A stretch of DNA of 10,931 nucleotides from JBBRLG01 sp038231495 (GTDB lineage: Bacteria; Planctomycetota; Planctomycetia; Gemmatales; Gemmataceae). Positions within the stretch are counted from its first letter, which is position 1; the number at the start of each line of letters is the position of its first letter. The notes beneath the pieces are model-generated. The model was given only the letters and a program-made list of their open reading frames with translations. It had not been told where the DNA came from and ran no database searches. Made by a program: the position numbers and the translations under genes. Positions 1-7,347 of this stretch are shown here, piece after piece. The stretch covers positions 1-10,931 of the forward strand of contig JBBRLG010000230.1 in the NCBI GenBank assembly GCA_038231495.1, in the 5' to 3' direction.

Positions 1-105
1 ATCCCTTTTATTTTTTCCCGCCCGGGGGTGGGTGGTGCTCTCCTTTGGGTTGTTTTTTTTTCGGCCCCGGGGCCCCCCCCCCCCCCCACGCTCGCCATTT
101 GATCG
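1..105. other. Low-complexity contig edge, probably poor-quality sequence
   Basis: This stretch is dominated by homopolymers: runs of T near 51-61, of G and C throughout, and an unbroken run of 15 C at 73-87. Nothing else in the window looks like this. No codon structure, hairpin or promoter can be read from it. It begins directly after the stop codon of the membrane fusion protein gene, which itself seems intact. The likeliest explanation is a degraded read or assembly end, so the true downstream neighbour of the export operon is unknown. Confidence 0.7.
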
Positions 106-1191
106 TCAATTCTCGCCCTTCGTCGCCGCGCCCTCCAGCTCAATGAATACGTCCATCTGTTGCCCGACGAAGATCGGCCGGTCCGCCACTTCCAGGGCGT
201 AAATCACCTGCAAGACGCGCGTGTCTACGCGCTCCGTATTGTCGCCGGTCAGCGACTTCTTTGGGATGACGTACGGCTCGGTACGCACGTACGTCATCGG
301 GTATTTCACGCCGGGCTGGCCGCGCAGGCTCCCTTGCGCCGGCACGCCCTTTTTGAGCCGCGGGATGTCGTGTTCGTCCACGTCCACGCGGACGTATACC
401 GTCTTGTCGATCGCGCCCAGCACCACCGGCGGTTGCGAGGCCAGTACCGCCACGTCCTGGCCGGGCAGCACGTTTACCTGCAACACCATGCCGTCCGCCG
501 GCGCCGTGACGACGGCCCGCGCCACGTCGGTCTCGATCTGGTGGACCTGAGCCTCGGATTGCTTGACAGCGACCTTCGCAATGTCGATGTCGTACTTCCA
601 GGCGCCGGCGTCGAGCAAGTTGTACTCGGCCTGCGCCTGATCCAGGTTCCGCTTGGCGACGTTGGCGGCGAGGAGGCGCTGGCGATAATCTTCTTCCGAG
701 ATCGCCGTTGTGGTAATCAGCCGCCGCGCGCGCTGGGCTAGGTCTTCGGCCAGGTCCAGGTTCGCCTTGGCGGCGGCGACCTTGGCCTGGCTCGGCGGCC
801 GCTCCTCTTCGCGCGGCATGTGTTCCATCTTCGTTAGCTGTGCCTTGGCCGCATCCAGGTTCACCCGCGCGGTGGCCAGCTGCGCCTGCAACTGGCGGTC
901 GTCCACCTTGAAGAGCTTGTCGCCTTTCTTGACGGTGCTGCCGACCTTGTCCACCGGCACATAGACTTCGAGGACCAACCCAGGGAGCGCGCTGCCGACG
1001 GCGATGTTTTTCGTACGGGCTTCGACGATGCCGGCCCCGGCGACGGTGCTGCCGAACGGCGAACGGGCCGGTTCGATGGGCGGCAGCGGCTTGGGCAGCG
1101 TCTGTTGCGCCCGCACGACGTGGATGACCGCGAACGTCAACATGCCCAGGGCCAGGACGGGCAGGATGAAGGAGGTGATGCGCTTTCTCAT
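106..1191 (-). CDS. HlyD/DevB-type periplasmic membrane fusion protein of an ABC exporter
   Basis: This is the periplasmic adaptor of a tripartite export pump, which would link the inner-membrane ABC complex to an outer-membrane channel. The 361-aa product has one N-terminal membrane anchor (about residues 5-27). A first half of the lipoyl/barrel-sandwich domain follows (about 48-98, with GSALPGLVLEVYVPVDKVGSTVKKGDKLF), then an alanine-rich coiled-coil hairpin (about 99-225), then the returning lipoyl half (VVTAPADGMVLQVNVLPGQDV, 227-247) and a beta-barrel domain to the end. The ATG at 1191 overlaps the ATPase stop as ATGA and has GAGGT (1198-1202) six bases upstream; the upstream reading frame is arginine-rich and implausible, so this start was chosen. 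The gene is last in the operon. The C-terminus looks natural although the sequence beyond is poor. The substrate cannot be told from sequence. Confidence 0.93.
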   Translation of the reverse strand: MRKRITSFILPVLALGMLTFAVIHVVRAQQTLPKPLPPIEPARSPFGSTVAGAGIVEARTKNIAVGSALPGLVLEVYVPVDKVGSTVKKGDKLFKVDDRQLQAQLATARVNLDAAKAQLTKMEHMPREEERPPSQAKVAAAKANLDLAEDLAQRARRLITTTAISEEDYRQRLLAANVAKRNLDQAQAEYNLLDAGAWKYDIDIAKVAVKQSEAQVHQIETDVARAVVTAPADGMVLQVNVLPGQDVAVLASQPPVVLGAIDKTVYVRVDVDEHDIPRLKKGVPAQGSLRGQPGVKYPMTYVRTEPYVIPKKSLTGDNTERVDTRVLQVIYALEVADRPIFVGQQMDVFIELEGAATKGEN

Positions 1192-1964
1192 GGATAGACC
1201 TCGATTCGGGAGTTTGCCGCTTGCGGCGTTGCGGGAATAACCGCAACGCCGCAAGCGGCGAGATCGGCGGTTTCGACGTGCTCGATCCGGCCGTCGCTCA
1301 TGTGGACGATGCGGTCGCCGAAATCGAAGACGCGGTTGTCGTGCGTCACCACGATCACCGCCCGGCCCGGCTGCACCGCGACCTTTTTCAACAGCTCCAT
1401 CACCATCTTGCCGGACTCCGCGTCGAGGGCCGCGGTCGGCTCGTCGCACACCAGCAACTTCGGCTCGTGGACCAGGGCGCGGGCGATGGCGACGCGCTGT
1501 TGCTGGCCACCGGACAGCTGTGACGGCAACGAATTGAGGCGGTTGCCCAGGCCCATCAGGTTGAGAAAGGTGGCGGCACGCTCGACGGCCTCGCGCCGCC
1601 GGACGCCGGCAATAATGAGCGGCACGGCGGTGTTCTCCGCCGCAGTCAAGGCCGGCAACAGGTTGTATTGCTGAAACACGAAGCCGATGTGCTTGCCGCG
1701 GAAATTCACGAGCGCGCCGCCGCGCAGCTTGCGCAAGTCGCGGTCCAGGACCGACAGCGCGCCGTTGGTCGCGTCCAACAGCCCGGCGATGATCGAGATC
1801 AGCGTCGTCTTGCCACAGCCGGACTCGCCGACCAGCAGCGTCATTTGGCCGGCGTACACTTCCAGGTCGATGCCTCGCAGCGCCAGCACGGCGGACTCGC
1901 CGTCACCGAACTGCTTGGTCACGCCGTGGCACACGACGAGAGCCTTTTCAGGAGAATCGTCCAT
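1188..1964 (-). CDS. ABC exporter ATPase (DevA/LolD/MacB-like), with a C-terminal tail encoded by a repeat
   Basis: This 258-aa nucleotide-binding subunit powers the exporter at the inner face of the cytoplasmic membrane. Motifs are complete: Walker A GESGCGKTT (46-54), Q-loop Gln98 in FVFQQYNLLP, signature LSGGQQQR (150-157), Walker B LLVCDEP with Glu175, and switch His208 in VVTHD. The FQQYNLLPALTAAENTAVPL segment is typical of the MacB/LolD/DevA group that works with FtsX-like permeases. The ATG at 1964 was chosen because AAGGA (1973-1977) lies eight bases upstream; an earlier in-frame GTG at 2006 would add residues translated from a palindromic repeat. The last ~23 residues lie beyond the normal fold, and residues about 236-250 are translated from an inverted repeat (1216-1259). 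The stop overlaps the start of the membrane fusion protein gene, implying translational coupling. Confidence 0.94.
   Translation of the reverse strand: MDDSPEKALVVCHGVTKQFGDGESAVLALRGIDLEVYAGQMTLLVGESGCGKTTLISIIAGLLDATNGALSVLDRDLRKLRGGALVNFRGKHIGFVFQQYNLLPALTAAENTAVPLIIAGVRRREAVERAATFLNLMGLGNRLNSLPSQLSGGQQQRVAIARALVHEPKLLVCDEPTAALDAESGKMVMELLKKVAVQPGRAVIVVTHDNRVFDFGDRIVHMSDGRIEHVETADLAACGVAVIPATPQAANSRIEVYP
1216..1259. repeat. Palindromic repeat, paired GCCGCTTGCGGC units, inside the ATPase gene
   Basis: Two perfect 19-bp arms (1216-1234 and 1241-1259) face each other across a 6-base loop. Each arm holds one GCCGCTTGCGGC unit, itself a near-palindrome, followed by GTTGCGG. The element lies in frame within the last codons of the ATPase gene and ends 25 bases before the membrane fusion protein start. 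The same unit recurs at 1993, 3213, 9467 and 9499, so this is a dispersed element and not a locally evolved hairpin. Confidence 0.85.
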
Positions 1965-1992
1965 CGGAATTGTCCTTAATAGGCCGCGCTCA

Positions 1993-2004
1993 GCCGCAAG
2001 CGGC
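1993..2004. repeat. Single GCCGCAAGCGGC palindromic repeat unit
   Basis: A lone 12-bp unit (5-bp arms around AA) sits in the 43-bp gap between the second permease stop and the ATPase start, just upstream of the ATPase ribosome site. It is identical to the unit in the elements at 1216-1259, 3207-3224 and 9465-9512. Confidence 0.75.
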
Positions 2005-2007
2005 ACA

Positions 2008-3195
2008 TCACCCTCGGAACACCACCGCCGGTTCCAGCCGCAACACCTTGATCACGCTGACGAAGCTCGCCCCTACCACGATCACGCCGACCGCGGCCGC
2101 CGTGCCGGCCAGCACCTGCCACGGCATGTAAAACGCCAGCCTGCTGATACGCGGCATGACCTCGCCGAACAGTGCCGCCAGCCCCACGCCTAGACAATAG
2201 CCCAGCACGCCCGCCACCAAACCCTGGAACAGCACCATGCCGACGATGCGCACGTTGCTCACGCCCATCGCCTTGAGCGACCCGAATTGGTTCAGGTTTT
2301 CCAGCGTGAACGAGTAAAACGTCTGCCCGGCAATGGCACAGCCGACGATGAATCCCAGGGCCACCGTGATGCTGAAGTTGACCACGATGCCCGTCCGCTT
2401 CACGAAGTACATCAGCGTACTCTCGGCAAACTGCTCGCGCGTCAGTGCCTTGAGGCCGGGCACGTTGGCACTCGGCTTGGTGTGCTCTGTGATCCGCCGG
2501 CAAACCTCGTCCTTGGGCACGCCCGGCTCGGTTCCGACCAGGACGGCCGACATCACCTTACGCGCCTGCGGGATGAACTGCACCGCGTTGTTGTAGCGCG
2601 TGTAGAAGATCGGAAAAGTCTGAAACGTGTCGGACGCCTTGCAGACGCCGACGATGACGGCCCGGTGGTCGTTCATCTCCAGCTCACGGCCGACGTACAG
2701 CGGTTCGTTCGGCCACAGGTAGTGGTAGCCGTTCTCGTCGATGATGACCGCGTTCGGCCGGCGCAGATCGGCAAGGCTGCCGAGTACCATCTGCCGGGGC
2801 GCACCGACCAGCGTGGCGTCGTCGAGGCCGAGGACGATGGTCTGCTGGTAGCGGACCTTTTTCTTGTCCGTCTTGTCCCTCTCGCCGACGCCGAGCTTCA
2901 TGCGCCCCTGGTCCTTGTAGAAGCGCACCGCCCAGGCGACGCCCGGCACGCTCTTGACGCGATAAAAGTCGTCCTCGGTGAGTGGTTTCAGCTCGTCGAT
3001 GAACTCGACGTAAGGGTCCATGACCCACACGTCCACGTCGGCGATGTCCTGGATCGTGGACGTGGTACGCAACAGCAGGCCGGTGCCGATCGACGCCTGC
3101 TGCGCGATCAGCAACGCCGCGAACGTGAGGCCCGCGACGATGCCGAGGAACTTGGCGCGGTCGCCGACCAGCATTTTGAACGCGATCCAGAGCAT
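2008..3195 (-). CDS. FtsX/DevC-like ABC permease, second of a paralogous pair
   Basis: This 395-aa inner-membrane permease has one N-terminal membrane helix (about 16-36), a large periplasmic domain (about 37-268) and three C-terminal helices (about 270-294, 317-344 and 358-383). That is the four-helix layout of MacB/FtsX/DevC permeases. It is clearly homologous to the permease upstream: both carry WIAFKML at the start, VWVMDP or IWVMDP near residue 56, GVAWAV, LADLRRPNA, EMNDHR and LKAMGV. It differs by a charged insert near residues 101-116 (GERDKTDKKK). The ATG at 3195 has GAGG five bases upstream; the in-frame TTG further upstream lies in a repeat and was not used. Its stop is 43 bp from the ATPase start, and a GCCGCAAGCGGC palindrome fills part of that gap. 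It probably pairs with its paralogue as a heterodimer (inference). Confidence 0.92.
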   Translation of the reverse strand: MLWIAFKMLVGDRAKFLGIVAGLTFAALLIAQQASIGTGLLLRTTSTIQDIADVDVWVMDPYVEFIDELKPLTEDDFYRVKSVPGVAWAVRFYKDQGRMKLGVGERDKTDKKKVRYQQTIVLGLDDATLVGAPRQMVLGSLADLRRPNAVIIDENGYHYLWPNEPLYVGRELEMNDHRAVIVGVCKASDTFQTFPIFYTRYNNAVQFIPQARKVMSAVLVGTEPGVPKDEVCRRITEHTKPSANVPGLKALTREQFAESTLMYFVKRTGIVVNFSITVALGFIVGCAIAGQTFYSFTLENLNQFGSLKAMGVSNVRIVGMVLFQGLVAGVLGYCLGVGLAALFGEVMPRISRLAFYMPWQVLAGTAAAVGVIVVGASFVSVIKVLRLEPAVVFRG

Positions 3196-3206
3196 GAGAG
3201 CCTCAT

Positions 3207-3224
3207 CGCAACGCCGCAAGCGGC
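3207..3224. repeat. Single palindromic repeat unit between the two permease genes
   Basis: The 18-bp sequence CGCAACGCCGCAAGCGGC occupies half of the 36-bp gap between the permease genes. It is identical to 1242-1259, the right arm of the element inside the ATPase gene, which ties the two sites to one repeat family. Confidence 0.8.
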
Positions 3225-3231
3225 ACTTCGC

Positions 3232-4380
3232 TCAACGAAACACCGACGCCGGTTCCAACGTCAATACGCGGCGCAGGCTTAACAGCGACGACCCCAACAC
3301 GATCAGGCCCGCCGCGGCCGCGGTGCCGACCGGGATCTGCCACGCCATGTACGCAGCCGGCGGTAAACCGCTGCTTTTCAACTTCCACCCCAGGAAGTCC
3401 TCCGCGCCGGCCGCCATGCCGATGCCGAAGCAGTAACCCAAGACGCCCACCACCAACCCCTGGAACACCACCATGCGCAGGATCGTCCAATTGCGCACGC
3501 CCATCGCCTTGAGGCAGCCGTATTGCTTCAAGTTGTCGATCGTGAACAGGTAAAACGTCTGCCCGGCAATGGCGGCACCGATGATGAAGCCCAGCAGCAC
3601 CGTGATGCCGAAATTCACCGGGATGCCCGTGCGCGACATGTAATACTTGATCGTCATGTCGGAGAACTGGGCACGCGACAGGGCCATGAGGCCCGTTTGG
3701 TTCGTGATGCGCCGGCTCACCTCTTCCGGCGGCACGCCCGGTTCGCCCTGGGCCAGCACGAACGACAACTCCCGGCGGTACTGCGGCGCCCAGTTGACGG
3801 CCTCACTGTAGCGCGTATAAGCAATCGGAAATGTCTGGAAAGTCGGCGACGACTTACAGACGCCGACGATGACGACGCGGTGGTCGTTCATCTCGAATTC
3901 GAGGCCCGGTTCGAGAGGCTTGCCGGGGAATAGGTACTTGTAGCCCGTCTCGTCCAAAACGATGGCGTTGGGCCGGCGCAGGTCGGCCAGCGTGCCGACG
4001 ATCATCTGCTGCGGCGCACCGACCAACGTTTGGTCGTCCAGGCCGATGAGCATGAACTGCTTGAAATTGCCCTCGCGGAACTGCGCCCGTGCCATGCCCT
4101 TGTAGAGCTTCACGGCCCAGGCGACGCCTTCGACGCTGCGGACGCGGTACAGGTCGTCGTCGGACAACGGCGTGATGTCGTCGATGAACTGCACGCTGGG
4201 GTCCATGACCCAGATGTCGGCCCCGGCGATGTCGCGAATCTGGCTCGACGTGTTGCGCATCAGGCCGACGAAGATCGACATCTGCTGCGTCATCAACATG
4301 CACGCGAACGCGATGCCGAAGATGATGGAGTAGAACTTCGCCCGGTTGCCGGTCAGCATTTTGAACGCGATCCAGTACAT
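3232..4380 (-). CDS. FtsX/DevC-like ABC permease, first of a paralogous pair
   Basis: This 382-aa permease opens the structural part of the export operon. Membrane helices are predicted by eye at about 16-36, 255-279, 300-324 and 345-370, with a periplasmic domain between the first and second. The periplasmic part carries IWVMDPSVQFIDD (56-68), GVAWAV, LADLRRPNA and EMNDHR, all shared with the downstream permease. The cytoplasmic motif LKQYGCLKAMGVRN after the second helix is the coupling segment typical of FtsX-like proteins. The ATG at 4380 is preceded by a strong AAGGGGG ribosome site. Dev- and Mac-type exporters usually use one permease as a homodimer, so two adjacent, diverged copies suggest a heterodimer or a recent specialisation. 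It is separated from the regulator by 98 bp, mostly a large hairpin. Confidence 0.92.
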   Translation of the reverse strand: MYWIAFKMLTGNRAKFYSIIFGIAFACMLMTQQMSIFVGLMRNTSSQIRDIAGADIWVMDPSVQFIDDITPLSDDDLYRVRSVEGVAWAVKLYKGMARAQFREGNFKQFMLIGLDDQTLVGAPQQMIVGTLADLRRPNAIVLDETGYKYLFPGKPLEPGLEFEMNDHRVVIVGVCKSSPTFQTFPIAYTRYSEAVNWAPQYRRELSFVLAQGEPGVPPEEVSRRITNQTGLMALSRAQFSDMTIKYYMSRTGIPVNFGITVLLGFIIGAAIAGQTFYLFTIDNLKQYGCLKAMGVRNWTILRMVVFQGLVVGVLGYCFGIGMAAGAEDFLGWKLKSSGLPPAAYMAWQIPVGTAAAAGLIVLGSSLLSLRRVLTLEPASVFR

Positions 4381-4401
4381 CGATCGGGTCCCCCTTGCCG
4401 G

Positions 4402-5096
<695 letters not shown>

Positions 5097-5113
5097 GGCA
5101 GGTCCTCAAACAA

Positions 5114-5130
5114 ACGCTTGAAACAAGCGT
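5114..5130. promoter_or_regulatory. Second palindrome in the TetR leader, possible operator O2
   Basis: ACGCTTG and CAAGCGT form perfect 7-bp arms around AAA, just downstream of the expected transcription start. The left flank repeats an 11-bp piece of the first operator (TCAAACAAACG at 5106-5116 and again at 5145-5155). It could be a second, weaker repressor site, or a short leader hairpin ahead of the GAGGA ribosome site. Confidence 0.45.
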
Positions 5131-5138
5131 ATGCAACA

Positions 5139-5167
5139 TTCATATCAAACAAACGTTTGTTTGTCAA
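5139..5167 (-). promoter_or_regulatory. Sigma-70-type promoter of the TetR gene and exporter operon
   Basis: On the minus strand a perfect -35 hexamer TTGACA (5162-5167) is followed by a 17-base spacer and a -10-like TATGAA (5139-5144, four of six consensus bases). Transcription would start near 5132, about 35 bases before the TetR ATG. The spacer is filled by a palindrome, the classical position from which a TetR-type repressor blocks RNA polymerase. Confidence 0.75.
5146..5163. promoter_or_regulatory. Perfect 18-bp palindrome, probable TetR operator O1
   Basis: CAAACAAACGTTTGTTTG is an exact palindrome lying between, and slightly overlapping, the -35 and -10 elements of the regulator's promoter. 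The CAAAC/GTTTG half-site style resembles operators of other TetR-family repressors. Its size, symmetry and position make autorepression the simplest reading; direct binding is inferred. Confidence 0.75.
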
Positions 5168-5338
5168 CCAACTTTGGCGTCTGTTTTGGGCTTGCGAATG
5201 GCGAAAAGGAATGTTATGCCGCCTCGCTCTTGATCTCCTCAGCCGGCGTTGCGCGTCGCCCGTGGTTTCGACGGCGGCCGGGGAGTTCATGGACTGCCGG
5301 GGGACACGCGCCGCGTGCGCGGGAAAGGGAGGACGGCC

Positions 5339-6190
5339 TTGGACGCACCGAACACACCGCGGACGACCGGCCAGCGCTTCGGGACGATCCGGCGGCGCTG
5401 GCTGCTGGCCGCCGCGGGCGCTTGCCTGAGCTTCAGCGGCTGCGCGATGACGATGGACGACTTGACCAGCCGTGAATTCACCCACCACCCCTTCCAGTCG
5501 CTGTTCGCCAAGCCCGACGAGCCGATGTGGGTCATCAACAACAGCCAGGACGGCGACAAGCGTGCCCGGGCGTTCAAGTCGCTGCGCGAGCCGGCACAGA
5601 CCGGCGGCAGCGACCAGGACCAGGAGGCCGTGGTCACGGTCCTGGTCTACGCCGCCGCCAACGACCGCCAGGCCCTGTGCCGGACGGCCGCGATCTGCGC
5701 CTTGCGCGACTTCAAGGACCCCCGCGCCGTCGAGGGTTTGAAGGAAGCGTATTACCGCGCGAGCAGCTTCGCGCCGGACTCGGCGACGATCCTGCGCTGC
5801 CAGGCGTTGGCCGCGCTAGGCCACACGCGCAACCCCGCGGCCATCGACCTCCTGGTCAAGGTGTTGCGCGAGCCGGCGGTCGAGGGTGCGGAAGTGGACC
5901 GCCAGCAGGGCATGGACGTGCGCATTGCCGCCGCCCGCGCGTTGGGCAACTTCCGGACCAAGGAGTCGTCCGAGGCTTTGGTCGCCGCGCTGAAGTCGGA
6001 CCAGGACGCGCTGCACGTGCCGGCCCACGAATCGCTGGTCGCCGCGACGGGCCGCCGCCTGCCGGCTGACGCGCAGTTGTGGGACGATTTCGTGAACAAC
6101 CGCACGGGCCGCGACGGTTCCGCGATTGCCGGCGAACAGAGTCTCGGCGATCGGCTGCTTGAAATCCTGCCGGTTAATTTCTGGCGGTAG
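5339..6190 (+). CDS. HEAT-repeat lipoprotein of unknown function
   Basis: This 283-aa protein is probably attached to the envelope by lipid. A basic stretch (IRRRW, 17-21) and a hydrophobic core (LLAAAGACLSFS) lead to a lipobox-like FSGC with the acceptor Cys35; Phe at -3 is not the usual Leu. The mature part holds repeated helical pairs of the HEAT/PBS type, for example CRTAAICALRDFKDPRAVEGLKEA (114-137), CQALAALGHTRNPAAIDLLVKVL (154-176) and RIAAARALGNFRTKESSEALVAAL (195-218). Such repeats form protein-binding solenoids. The TTG at 5339 was preferred because AAAGGGAGGA lies just upstream and the signal peptide then has normal length; a GTG at 5315 is possible. It reads away from the TetR gene, with a 242-bp shared upstream region. 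No specific function is recognised. Confidence 0.82.
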   Translation: MDAPNTPRTTGQRFGTIRRRWLLAAAGACLSFSGCAMTMDDLTSREFTHHPFQSLFAKPDEPMWVINNSQDGDKRARAFKSLREPAQTGGSDQDQEAVVTVLVYAAANDRQALCRTAAICALRDFKDPRAVEGLKEAYYRASSFAPDSATILRCQALAALGHTRNPAAIDLLVKVLREPAVEGAEVDRQQGMDVRIAAARALGNFRTKESSEALVAALKSDQDALHVPAHESLVAATGRRLPADAQLWDDFVNNRTGRDGSAIAGEQSLGDRLLEILPVNFWR

Positions 6191-6204
6191 ACCGGTTAGG
6201 ATTA

Positions 6205-6237
6205 TTCTCGTTCCCAAGCTCCGCTTGGGAACGAGAA
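6205..6237. repeat. 15-bp perfect inverted repeat, CGTTCCCAAGC type
   Basis: Arms 6205-6219 and 6223-6237 are exact reverse complements around TCC. The core CGTTCCCAAGCTCCGCTTGG is, from memory, a hairpin type met repeatedly between genes in unrelated high-GC bacteria. It lies 14 bases after the HEAT lipoprotein stop and could serve as a terminator or transcript-end stabiliser, though no T tract follows. Confidence 0.75.
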
Positions 6238-6427
6238 ATGCGCTCTCGGGTGGGTCTCGCTGTCTTTCCACTTCTTCTACGACCTTAATACCGCCAATCC
6301 CCCGAATATCCAGCTGCGCCCGCCCGCACCTTGCGGCGACGGCCTCGGATGGCGACAATAGCACGGTCAACCAACGACCGGGTGTCACGACCCGTTCTTA
6401 CCCCTGGAATACCGAGGACCGTTGCTC
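6238..6427 (+). promoter_or_regulatory. Upstream region of the leucine-rich repeat gene; weak promoter candidate only
   Basis: No gene is supported here. The best sigma-70-like pair is TTGCGG (6331-6336) and GACAAT (6354-6359) with a 17-base spacer, which is a poor match. A short inverted pair CGGGT/ACCCG lies near 6379-6394. GAGGA at 6414-6418 is the ribosome site for the next gene. Confidence 0.25.
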
Positions 6428-7300
6428 ATGCACACGTTTGTTCCCGCCGCGCTGGCCCTGCTGGTCGCCGTCGCGACGCTGCCCGCCGCCGACCCGCCCA
6501 AGGTCGAGCAATCGGAGGCCGGCAAGAAGGCGCTCGACAAAGTCCGCCAACTGGGCGGCCTGGCCCTGGAGGTCGCGCAGAACGACAACCGCCTGGAAGT
6601 GTCCTACCTCCAGACCGACGGCAAATTCTCCGACGAATTCCTGGTGCCCTTGAAGGACTTGAAAGGTCTGGTCCACCTGAACCTGCGCGGCCAGCCCGTC
6701 ACCGACGCGCAAATGGCCCACCTCAAAGACCTGACGAGTTTGACCGAATTGCACCTGGAAAAGACGAAGGTTACGGACAAAGGGCTGGAAAACCTGAAAG
6801 GGCTGGTCAACCTCGAATACCTGAACCTGTACGGCACCGAAGTAAGCGACGCGGGCTTAGCTCAGCTCGAAGGTTTGAAGAAGCTCAAAAACGTCTACCT
6901 CTGGCAGTCGAAGGTGACGGAAGACGGCGCGGGCAAGTTGAAAAAGGCGTTGCCCGCCGTGCAGGTTAACCTGGGCATTGAAAAGGAGAAGCCGGCGGAC
7001 AAGGACAAGCCAGCTGATAAGGACAAGCCCGCGGACAAGGACAAGCCGAAGGACAAGCCGGCCGAGAAGGACAAGCCCGCGGACAAGGACAAGCCGAAGG
7101 ACAAGCCTGCGGACAAGGACAAGCCTGTGGACAAGGACAAGCCCGCGGACAAGGACAAGCCGAAGGACAAGCCGGCCGAGAAGGACAAGCCCGCGGACAA
7201 GGACAAGCCGGCCGAGAAAGACAAGCCGGCCGAGAAGGATAAGCCCAAGGACAAGCCCGTCGAAAAAGATAAAAAGGACGACAAGAAGCCGAACGCCTGA
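6428..7300 (+). CDS. Secreted leucine-rich repeat protein with a Lys/Asp/Pro hexapeptide tail
   Basis: This 290-aa exported protein has a signal peptide (1 to about 20, cleavage near LPA-AD). A linker follows, then about four leucine-rich repeats between residues 75 and 183 with the pattern LxxLxxLxLxxTxVTDxGLxxL, common in planctomycete secreted proteins and suited to protein binding. From about 188 to 282 the chain is a low-complexity tail of PADKDK, PAEKDK and PKDK blocks, strongly charged with a lysine excess and likely extended. The ATG at 6428 has GAGGA nine bases upstream; a TTG six bases earlier would leave too little spacing. The S46 peptidase gene starts 47 bp downstream, so co-transcription is likely. 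No enzymatic motif is seen. The tail may span the cell wall matrix or bind anionic polymer (inference). Confidence 0.87.
   Translation: MHTFVPAALALLVAVATLPAADPPKVEQSEAGKKALDKVRQLGGLALEVAQNDNRLEVSYLQTDGKFSDEFLVPLKDLKGLVHLNLRGQPVTDAQMAHLKDLTSLTELHLEKTKVTDKGLENLKGLVNLEYLNLYGTEVSDAGLAQLEGLKKLKNVYLWQSKVTEDGAGKLKKALPAVQVNLGIEKEKPADKDKPADKDKPADKDKPKDKPAEKDKPADKDKPKDKPADKDKPVDKDKPADKDKPKDKPAEKDKPADKDKPAEKDKPAEKDKPKDKPVEKDKKDDKKPNA
6989..7273 (+). repeat. Coding minisatellite, 18-bp units for PADKDK with a 114-bp higher-order period
   Basis: The 3' third of the leucine-rich repeat gene is built from 18-bp units (GACAAGCCCGCGGACAAG and variants) mixed with 12-bp PKDK units. A 78-bp block at 7019-7096 is base-for-base identical to 7133-7210, a 114-bp (38-codon) offset. 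This points to recent duplication by slippage or unequal recombination, and to likely length variation between strains. Confidence 0.9.
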
Positions 7301-7347
7301 CCGGTTCGTTCCCAAGGCGCTAAGCCCTTTCACAAGGAGTACGCAAC

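Noticed and set aside
1192..1449. N-terminal extension of the membrane fusion protein
   Set aside because: The extension is arginine-rich, is out of frame with the conserved ATPase it would overlap, and would bury the membrane anchor; the ATGA start at 1191 has a ribosome site.
1965..2006. Earlier GTG start for the ATPase, adding 14 residues
   Set aside because: The added residues come from a palindromic repeat, whereas the ATG at 1964 has a well-spaced AAGGA site.
2287..3282. Plus-strand frame of 331 codons opposite the second permease
   Set aside because: It lies antisense to a well-supported ABC permease; the product is rich in Arg, His, Asp and Val with no recognisable motif and no ribosome site.
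5192..5214. Promoter for the HEAT lipoprotein (TTGCGA, then TATGCC)
   Set aside because: Spacing is acceptable but both hexamers match poorly, so it was not listed as a feature.
6989..7273. CRISPR-like array
   Set aside because: The units are contiguous 12- and 18-bp coding repeats without spacers, in frame with the leucine-rich repeat gene.
6895..7284. Minus-strand Leu/Ser/Gly-rich 'membrane protein' opposite the repeat tail
   Set aside because: The apparent hydrophobic repeats are only the complement of the PADKDK coding minisatellite.
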